NCBI GenBank assembly: GCA_020631735.1
Contig: CM036191.1
Span: 45,794,562-45,858,561 of the forward strand
DNA from: Saccharum officinarum
Taxonomy: Eukaryota > Streptophyta > Magnoliopsida > Poales > Poaceae
Length of the DNA stretch: 64,000 nucleotides
Reading direction: 5' to 3'
Shown here: positions 56,873 to 64,000 of the stretch, piece after piece
Layout: each line of letters starts with the position of its first letter
Position numbering within the stretch: the first letter of the stretch is position 1
The notes under the pieces: generated by a model
Told to the model about the DNA's origin: nothing
Seen by the model: only the letters and a program-made list of their open reading frames with translations
Database searches by the model: none
Program-made: the position numbers and the translations under genes

Positions 56873-57446
56873 TCTAAAATTCTAACAACCTATATTAGAA
56901 GAAAAACATGACTGTATGGGTACAAAGTACCAGAAGTCAAGAATAATATACAAATAATTTATTTGGATTATAAAATACCAGACACGAGATGAACTGCCTG
57001 GTTGTCGCTGTCGTGGTCTCGTGGATCCCTGCCTGGTCTGGTCACCGGCTCGCCGCTGTCACGTTGGGAACTCAGGCGTCAGCGACTCGCCGTTGCGATC
57101 TCGCGTCTGGCGTCTCGCAATCGCAATTCACAATTCGCGACGTGGGGCGTGCGGCAGCGGCACTATGGCGCAGCTCCACGTCTCCTGGAAAAGAAAGAGG
57201 CCGACACTGAATTGCTGATCTTCTTGGCTCCTTGGGCCGGCCTCCCGGGAAAGAAAGAGCCAAAGAGGCTGTCGTTAGTTTGCTGATCTGGACTACGAGC
57301 TTCTCAATATTCTCATTAATCCTAATATTTTTTTGATAGACTCTTTAAGACTAATAGACTGTAGGGCTGGGGGGTTTACATACCTGGGCTTGGGCCCTCT
57401 TGGGCCTCGGCTGTTGCACACCATGCCCCCCCTAGGGTCGGCCCTG
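56030..57446 (-). mobile_element. hAT transposon fragment (TTF-type zinc finger family) inserted in LINE ORF1
   Basis: On the minus strand it begins CAGGGCCGACCCTAGG at 57446, a hAT-style terminus. The ORF1 reading frame (PLCREHVKA) is lost exactly there. Then comes a GC-rich leader (57290-57000), an AT-rich intron-like stretch ending TATAG near 56890, and the coding start at 56872. The 3' half, including the catalytic and dimerisation regions and the other terminus, is missing. No 8-bp duplication can therefore be confirmed. Confidence 0.65.
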
Positions 57447-58193
57447 GCTTTCACATGTTCTCGGCACAGAGGCTGATCAAAAACCTGGGCATGTTGTTTC
57501 AGAGCTGTGTCAGAGACCCTTTCATCACCCTCCACGAACTGCAGTTGTCTACAGACATCAGCTGCTGCTTTATGACCGGTTTCAGGCGGAAGTTTAGCTA
57601 CCCGATGACTTTGCCTCAGCACAAAGCTTGTGGGCAAGGTCTTCTTTTCATGCTTCAGGGGTGGGGGCTTCGGTAGGATGGTGCTCACAGGTTTGGACAC
57701 ATTATCGATGAACGCAGCAGCCCGAGAAATCTCACTGACATTTGCATCAGCATGGGAGGCCGACGTCACGACGGGCGGAGGTACTGCCGTGGCTGCAACG
57801 CACACCGAACCAAACGGCTGGGTCGGCAGCGGAGACACAACAATCCCATCAACGCCCGTGCAGACGGGCACATCGTCCTCCACGGGAAGACAAGAAGCTA
57901 CAGCAGGAGGATCCAGCCGCGCAGAGACGTCTGCCTCGAAGACACCTATCACGTCCACCCCCATGGTGCCGTCAGGGACAGAAGGGGGTACGATGGAGCT
58001 GTCCCCACACACTCCCTTGCCACGACGGGAGTACATCTTGAGCGTCCGTTGAGGAGTTCTTACCCAGCCCAGATCGGGAGGTAGAACCTGATCATTAATG
58101 GCTTCCAGTGACAAACGCAGCGGCGCCAACACAGGGTCTTGGAGAGGGATGTGCTCTGCGATTGAAGAAACGAGGCCGCCCAGCAGCCGATCC
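57447..58193 (-). pseudogene. LINE ORF1, C-terminal half
   Basis: Minus-strand frame open from the Copia H boundary (DRLLGGLVSSIAEHIPLQ) through a low-complexity middle (Val/Ser/Pro/Ala) to the conserved tail: LRQSHRVAKLPPETGHKAAAD, VCRQLQFVEGDERVSDTALKQ, HAQVFDQPLCREHVKA. This RRS-RVA...CRQL...PL...HVKAL tail is typical of ORF1 proteins of grass L1-type LINEs. The frame then enters the hAT terminus and reads through hAT sequence to a stop near 57293, which is not genuine coding. Confidence 0.75.
58189..58193. repeat. Left target-site duplication of Copia H
   Basis: GATCC, repeated at 63128-63132. Confidence 0.9.
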
Positions 58194-58318
58194 TAAAAGA
58201 GTATTAGGGTTGTATAATACTTGGATTAATAATCAATAGACATAATCAGTGTATACATATAGGCCACAAGGGGAGCCACTAGGGGCAGGCCCATGGGCCG
58301 TATATCTACTGTCTAACA
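58194..58318 (-). repeat. 3' LTR of element H
   Basis: Minus strand TGTTAGACAGTAG to ...CTCTTTTA; the final CA is mutated to TA here. Pairs with 63003-63127. Confidence 0.92.
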
Positions 58319-61300
58319 CACCTCCACAGTCGAAACTAGGAGCACCGCGAACATTAAGACTGGACCTAAACTCTGTGAACACTGATGTCGGAAGTCCCTT
58401 GGTGAAGATGTCAGCATACTGCGAGGAGGTAGGGACATGCAGCACACGGATTTCTCCAAGAGCGACTCGCTCACAAACAAAGTGAAGATCTATCTCGACA
58501 TGTTTGGTACGCTGGTGCTAGACTGGATTGGTGGAGAGATAAACAGCACTGATGTTGTCACAATAGACGATGGTAGCTCTGCGAAGAGGACAGCGAAGCT
58601 CACCAAGTAACTGACGCAGCCAACAAGCCTCGGCGACACCATTCGCCACACCACGGTACTCAGCCTCTGCACTCGAACGGGATACTGTTGTCTGACGCTT
58701 GGCGGACCATGGAATGAGATTGTCGCCAAGGAACACAGCAAACCCAGAGGTAGAACGGCGAGTGTCTGGACATCCTGCCCAGTCAGCATCAGAGTATACT
58801 GTAAGAGTGTCCGGTGCACTGCGAGAGAGGTGAAGGCCAAGATCCTGACTGCCCTGCAAGTATCTAAGAATGCGCTTCATAGCAGCAAGATGTGGTTCTC
58901 TGGGGTCATGCATGAACAAGCACACTTGCTGCACTGCAAAGGCGATATCTGGACGAGTAAAGGTGAGATACTGCAAGGATCCAGCAATACTGTGGTAGTG
59001 TGTAGCATCTGTCACAGGTGTACCATCAGCCGACAATTTGGAGTGAGTCTCCACGGGAGTGCTGCAAGGCTTGCAGTCACGCATGCCCGCCCTGTCCAGA
59101 ATATCCAAAAGATACTGACGCTGGGAGAGGAACAAGCAATCACCTCGGCGCTCAACTGAAATGCCCAAGAAGTGATGCAACGGACCCATGTCAGTCATAG
59201 AGAATTCCTGGCGAAGAGCTGAAATAATCCGCTGAAGAAAACCTGACGATGAAGCTGTGAGCACAATATCATCAACATAAAGCAGGAGATAAGCCACTTC
59301 ACTGCCTCGATAGTATGTGAATAAGGACGCATCTGACTTCGACTCAACAAACCCAATCGAAGTGAGAAAAGTGGCAAACCGAGTGCGCCAAGCACGAGGA
59401 GCTTGCTTTAGCCCATAGAGTGACCGGTTGAGACGACAGACATGATCTGGATGTGACGAATCAACGAACCCCGAAGGTTGAGAGCAGTACACTGTCTCTG
59501 TAAGATGACCACGGAGGAACGCATTCTTCACATCGAGCTGGTGCATGGGCCACGAGCGAGAGAGAGCTAGGCTGAGAACCACACGGACCGTAGCAGGCTT
59601 CACAACCGGGCTGAATGTCTCATCATAATCAATGCCAGGACGCTGAGTAAAACCACGCAAGACCCATCGAGCCTTATAGCGATCAAGAGTGCCATCTGCC
59701 AAGAACTTGTGCCGAAAAACCCATTTGCCAGTAACAATATTGACACCCGAAGGTCGAGGCACTAAGGACCAGGTGTCATTGGCCTTGAGAGCGTCGAACT
59801 CAGACTGCATGGCTGCACGCCAGTTCGGATCAACAAGTGCAGACCGAACGGACTGCGGTAGCGGAGAAAGAGCAGCAGCACTGAGATTGAGACGATCGAC
59901 CGGTTGCACGAAACCGGACTTGCCGCGAGTGCGCATGCTGTGCTCGTTGGCCACTAGCGTGATGACGAGTGGCGCTGTGGAGGCAGTGCGCCGCGTACCG
60001 CTGGTAGCAACCTGTGGCGCAGGGGCAGCGGTACCAGGCGGAGCGCCGGTGCTACTGGCAGCGACCTGGGGCGACGGATCCCCAGGGGCAGCAGCACCGG
60101 GGCTAGCAGGGGCGGCGTGAGCGCCGTCGGTGACGCCGGGAGTACCAGGGGCGCTACTGGCAGCAGCCTGGGATGATATGTCCGCAGGGGCAGCAGCGTC
60201 GGGGGCAGCATCAGCGACGGTCGGGGTACCTGCAGCAGCGACACTAGGCCCAATGGGCAAAGTGACAGTGTCCTCATCGCTCAAAAAGGTTAGGGTGGTC
60301 GGATCAACTGGAGATGTAGACATGTTGGCGAAAGGAAAGGAGGACTCATCAAAGACAACATGTCTAGACACAATGATCCTATTGGAGTGAAGATCAAGAC
60401 ACCGATAACCTTTATGATCCTCGGAATACCCGAGAAAGACACAAAGAGTGGAGCGAGGCGAGAACTTGTTTTCAGCAATGGAAGACAAGTTAGGATAACA
60501 GGCGCATCCAAACACACAGAGATGATCGTAGGATGGTGGAGTGCCATGGAGTGCTAGGTAAGGTGTGCGGCCAGCTAGGGTTTTGGTGGGGTGACGGTTG
60601 AGAAGATATGTGGAAGTATGGAGAGCGTCAGCCCAGTAAACAGGGGGTAAGCTAGCCTGAAAAAGAAGAGAACGAATAATATTATTAATCGTTCGAAGAA
60701 CGCGCTCGGCACGACCATTTTGCTAGGATGTGTAGGGGCACGACATGCGGAGGATGGCGCCATGGGTGAGGAGGAACGTGCGGGCCGAGGAGTTGTCAAA
60801 CTCGTGGCCGTTGTCGCACTGGACAGCATTAATGGAGGCGGCAAACTGAGTGCGTGCAAAGGCGAAAAAACGGGACAGCATCTCAAACGTTTCAGATTTG
60901 AGACGTAAAGGAAATGTCCAAGCATAATGAGTGCAATCATCTAAAATAACAAGATAATATTTATATCCCGAAGCACTCAAAATAGGAGATGTCCAAAGAT
61001 CACAATGAATAAGATCAAAAGGTTTGGATGCATGCCTGGAGGACAAGCTAAATGGGAGCTGTACATGACGACCTAATTGACAAGCATGACATAAAGGTTC
61101 AGTCGTGCACTTATTACATGAAATGACATTGGAGCTAATGAGCTTGGACAAAGCATCGGACCCTAGGTGACCTAGATGGCGATGCCATAGGGTGGACGTG
61201 GATGTAGTAGCGGCAAGGGCAGTGGTGCTGGTGGCAGGTGCAACAAAGAAGGGGTAGAGGTCACCCGAACTGTTACATCTGGCGATCACGCTCCATGTTT

Positions 61301-62885
61301 GAAGATCCTTCACAGAGAGACCGAACAGATCAAACTCAATGGAACAATTGTTATTGATGGTAAAACGGCGAACGGAAATTAGATTCTTAATAGTGCCAGG
61401 AGCAACAAGAACATTAGAAAGAACTAGGGACCGACGCGGCGTAATAAAAGAGGAGGACCCGACAGAAGTAACGGGGAGGGACGCACCGTTACCGACAATA
61501 ATTGATGAAGGATGAGAGGATGAAGAGCAGGAGGAGGTGAGTATACCAGCGTTGTTTGCCATATGAGAGCCGGCGCCCGAGTCGATGTACCACTCGTTCG
61601 AAGGAGAGGGCACGTTCAGCGACATGGTGCTGAAATTGTCGATGAGGGAGCCTTGATTCCATGACCCGCCAGCCATGGGAGTCCATGGCGCCTGTTGCTG
61701 CTGCTGTGCCATGGGTGAAGAGTGCACACCCCCATAGCCGAAGCCAGGTGGAACACTCGGTGCGCCCTGCTGCAGCATGTAGGGCACCTGCTGCGGCGCG
61801 TAGGCGGGCTGCTGCTAGGCGTGGAAGGCGGCCGGCGGCTGTGGAGGACGATGCATAGCACCGCCGGGGCCGTAGGGGTACGGCCAGAACTGAACCGTGC
61901 CACCCCACGGGTTGGGGATGGGGTTCAGCGGCGGTGGAGCCCCAGGCCGAGGGCCGCCCCCCACCCGCATCGGCGCTAGGGCTGCTGGGACCGCCGTTGG
62001 ATCCGCCGCCATTGCCGTTATTCTTGTTCTTGCCGCGGCGGCGGTTGTTGTTGCGCTGCCCATCGTTGGCGCCGCCGGACGGGGTGCGCCCCTAGCCACC
62101 GCCCGACTGCCCACCGGAGGGGTGCTACAGGGCGCCACCACCGAACGTGTAGAGGGCAGCAAGGGGAGGTGGATCATCGGTGGCGCATCCTTGAGATCGA
62201 CCTCCTCGAGGAGAAGAAGGTTTCGCGCCTCGTTGAAGGTGGGGAAGGGGCGCTAGAGCTTCAGAAGCGACATCATATGGCGGAAGGTGCCATTGAGGCC
62301 GCGGAATAGCGTCATCACCAGCGTCCGATCGCCGACGGGATCGCCGAACTCAGCGAGGGCGCTCACCATCGTCTCCAACCGACGGCAGTAGTCGGTGATG
62401 TTGAGGGCGCCCTGCTTGAAGTTGCGGAACTCAGCGGAGAGGAGGAGGGCGCGTGATTCACGCTGCCCTAGGAACTCATCGTCGAGGGTGAGCCACGCGA
62501 CGCGAGCAGAGGGTTCCTTGAGCATGACCTGCTGCTGTAGATCGGCGTTGATGGTGACGTAGATCCACGACAGCACGGTGCAGTCCATCTGTGCCCATGC
62601 GGATCGCGTGGGGTGGGCGGCATCGGACAGGTCGTGATCGGTCAGCGCGTACTTGCCGAGGACGACGAGGAAGACCTTGCACCATCGATCATAGTTGTTG
62701 GAGACGCGATCGAGGGTGATGGGGATCAACACCTTGATGTTGATGACAGCGAGGGCCTGGGCATGGACAGCGGCATGCTTGACCTCGAGCGCATTGAGGG
62801 CGGCCTCGTGATCGGCCGTGGCCTTGGCGGCGGCGGCGGCCTGCTGCGCGCGCTGCTCCGCGGTCAGCACGTCGTCGTCGGCCAT
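58233..62885 (-). pseudogene. Copia gag-pol polyprotein (element H), interrupted by TAG codons
   Basis: ATG at 62885 (MADDDVLTAEQRAQQ). Gag (to ~62256) has VSNNYDRWCKVFLVVLGKY and EFRNFKQGALNITDYCRRLE. A Gly/Asn/Arg-rich spacer follows; about 61990-62200 reads better in a neighbouring frame (NNNRRRGKNKNN), so two compensating shifts are likely. Protease: EWYIDSGAGSHM. Integrase: HRHLGHLG, CNKCTTEPLCHAC, CDLWTSP, QCDNGHEFDN, QNGRAERVL. RT: LLYVDDIVL. RNase H: YSDADWAGCPDTRRSTSGFAV, SSAEAEYRG, YCDNISAVYLSTNPV, and the tail ADIFTKGLPTSVF. The main frame is continuous except for TAG at 62253-62255, 61815-61817, 60723-60725 and 58518-58520, each where Gln is expected. The frame runs ~28 codons into the 3' LTR before stopping. 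Confidence 0.88.
58319..58330 (-). promoter_or_regulatory. Polypurine tract of element H
   Basis: Minus-strand ACTGTGGAGGTG directly before the 3' LTR. It is also translated as the end of pol. Confidence 0.7.
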
Positions 62886-62991
62886 GGGTAGGGAGAGGGG
62901 AGCCGGCGAGGGTCTCTTGGCGACGGCGCGGGGAGCACCGGCGAGAGGCACTGCGGCGGCGGCTCTAGCGGAAGCGGGATCGGGAACCGAT

Positions 62992-63002
62992 CTGTGATAC
63001 CA
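62992..63002 (-). promoter_or_regulatory. Primer-binding site of element H
   Basis: Minus-strand TGGTATCACAG directly after the 5' LTR end CTCTTTCA. Confidence 0.8.
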
Positions 63003-63127
63003 TGAAAGAGTATTAGGGTTGTATAATACTTGGATTAATAATCAATAGACATAATCAGTGTATACATATGGGCCACAAGGGAAGCCACTAGGGGTAGGCC
63101 CATGGGCCGTATATCTACTGTCTAACA
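63003..63127 (-). repeat. 5' LTR of element H
   Basis: Minus strand TGTTAGACAG to CTCTTTCA. Retains the canonical TG...CA ends. Confidence 0.92.
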
Positions 63128-63132
63128 GATCC
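63128..63132. repeat. Right target-site duplication of Copia H
   Basis: GATCC, matching 58189-58193. Confidence 0.9.
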
Positions 63133-64000
63133 TCGTTCAACAGGATGTCAGCATGGGCCGGAGAAGGAAGCTGAGGCCCAGCATCTAGGCCAGGAGGATC
63201 CCGAACAGGCCCAAGCTCGCCTCCAATCCGCCAAGTAGCATTCACAACATCAAACTTGTCTTCCATACAAAAAATGTCCACCCGGAGCTCCGGGGTTGCG
63301 CTTACTTCCCCGAGGACGGGAGGATTACAAGGGCCGCCAAATCACTGATGGGGCTCATCAAGGCTGGGGCAGGGTGCTCCGCCGTCTCGAGCTCCCATAC
63401 ATGATGCGTCGGGAGACCACGAACTTCCACGTTGACGAGGTACGATAGAATTACTCTGGTGGCCTTAGCAATGCACGACCACCTCTAGAAGTGTAGCATG
63501 AACGGAAGAAACTAGAGAGGACACCCCTCGTTGAAGACGCTAACTGCAGAGGCCTCATCCGGGAGAACCAGCAGGAGATCCGCTGGACCGAGTCGATGGA
63601 ACACTAACGAGCTGGCCGGGAGTTCATGGCGGTGAGCAAGCTCAGCCGCCAGAACATCAACCGATAGAGCTATGGTATCCCCAACCACCGAGACAAAAAG
63701 AGCGCACCTGAGCTCATCTTCGGCTCTTGCGATCCGTTCAGACCGGTCGATGAAACGCCGGGGCCGAAGAAGGTCACCGGGGGAGCTAGGCGCCCATGCC
63801 TCCCCGACAATAGCAGAGCTAGGTTCCGGGACTAGACCAGAACCGGCCGGCGCACCTCGCCGCTTCTTGGCCCACCACCGCCGCCTTCTCCCCACTGGAG
63901 CTAGGTCACCATGCTCGCCGAGATGAAAGCAATGGGAGGCCCGATGACCCAGGCCACGCCACTTGAAGCAGTGAGTTTTCTTGTTGCAGAGTGCGGCGTG
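63128..64000 (-). pseudogene. LINE ORF1, N-terminal part with knuckle and DUF4283-like domain
   Basis: Minus strand from the window edge: a damaged CCHC knuckle (CFKWRGLGHRASHC near 63930-63970; the second Cys is Trp), a Lys/Arg-rich segment, then RRFIDRSERIARAEDELRCA and FVSVVGDTIALSVDVLAAELA leading to LLLVLPDEASAVSVFNEG, as in DUF4283-containing ORF1 proteins. Stops follow near 63512 and 63487. The frame reappears as DKFDVVNATWRIGG and PSPAHADILLNED up to the Copia H insertion. ORF1 would bind LINE RNA. It continues beyond 64000. Confidence 0.7.

Larger units (their letters stand above)
58194..63127 (-). mobile_element. Element H: complete Ale-like Copia element with 125-bp LTRs
   Basis: Two 125-bp LTRs (58194-58318 and 63003-63127) that differ at four positions by eye (~3%). 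PBS, polypurine tract, TSD GATCC, and one gag-pol region in Copia order. Short LTRs, small gag and the gag sequence style fit the Ale/Retrofit-Hopscotch lineage. Inserted in LINE ORF1 in the same orientation. Coding is disrupted mainly by TAG codons. Confidence 0.93.
54986..64000 (-). mobile_element. L1-type LINE, minus strand, interrupted by hAT and Copia H
   Basis: Going down from 64000 on the minus strand: ORF1 zinc knuckle and DUF4283-like region, Copia H (58194-63127), rest of ORF1, hAT (about 57446-56030), ORF1 end, and ORF2 endonuclease to about 54986. The GATCC duplication at 58189-58193 and 63128-63132 lets the two ORF1 halves be joined precisely. The reverse transcriptase part of ORF2 and the poly(A) end are missing at the left, the 5' end is beyond the window. 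Confidence 0.8.

Noticed and set aside
57630..58084. Plus-strand ORFs of 99-140 codons opposite LINE ORF1
   Set aside because: The minus strand carries the conserved ORF1 tail; these are antisense shadows.
59689..60390. Plus-strand Gly/Ala-rich ORFs opposite Copia H pol
   Set aside because: Antisense shadows of the Ala/Pro-rich spacer between integrase and RT in the minus-strand polyprotein.

Overview
The window is a stack of nested transposable elements from a large-genome grass. The evidence is wall-to-wall LTR retrotransposons of plant type: Tekay/Del-like and Tat-like Gypsy, Sirevirus-type and Ale-type Copia. There is also a plant L1-type LINE and a hAT remnant, plus GC-rich CpG-bearing leader segments typical of grasses. 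An Andropogoneae/Panicoideae source (sorghum, sugarcane or Miscanthus relatives) is my guess, not something the sequence proves. I found no intact host gene, tRNA, rRNA or CRISPR array.

Layout, with element letters that are mine. Bases 1-972 and 16130-17801 are one minus-strand Gypsy LTR (A), split by a complete non-autonomous element with very long LTRs (B, 973-16124, TSD CAAAT). A itself sits in the 5' LTR of plus-strand element C (17802-18629). The interior of C carries a TRIM-like short LTR fused at its primer-binding site (18630-19110). C also holds a complete minus-strand Sirevirus-like Copia (I, 20775-30953, TSD GTGGG), and its 3' LTR is 30966-34773. C sits in a minus-strand LTR fragment D (34774-35727). 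Element E (LTR 35728-38524, an extra ORF, gag, pol) also lands in D. E is cut inside its integrase by element F (LTR 43882-47186, gag/protease-like ORF only).

A 100-base run of N at 49468-49567 separates this Tekay-like nest from an unrelated right half. That half holds a decayed Tat-like Gypsy (G) with protease, RNase H and integrase but no recognisable reverse transcriptase, then a probable LTR and a CACTA-like hairpin. The rest is a minus-strand L1-type LINE from about 54986 to beyond the window. The LINE is interrupted by a truncated hAT element (about 56030-57446) and by a complete Ale-like Copia with 125-bp LTRs (H, 58194-63127, TSD GATCC).

Few reading frames are intact: the Sirevirus gag (690 aa), its integrase-RT-RNase H ORF (904 aa) and the 219-aa gag/protease-like ORF of F. 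Most stops and frameshifts look like ordinary decay. A striking share of in-frame stops are TAG where the family normally has Gln (CAG), as expected from deamination of methylated CHG sites. The best candidates for something undescribed are the extra ORF between PBS and gag in E (38714-39417), the 5.7-kb-LTR element B with its ~180-bp internal periodicity, and the TRIM/PBS chimera in C.
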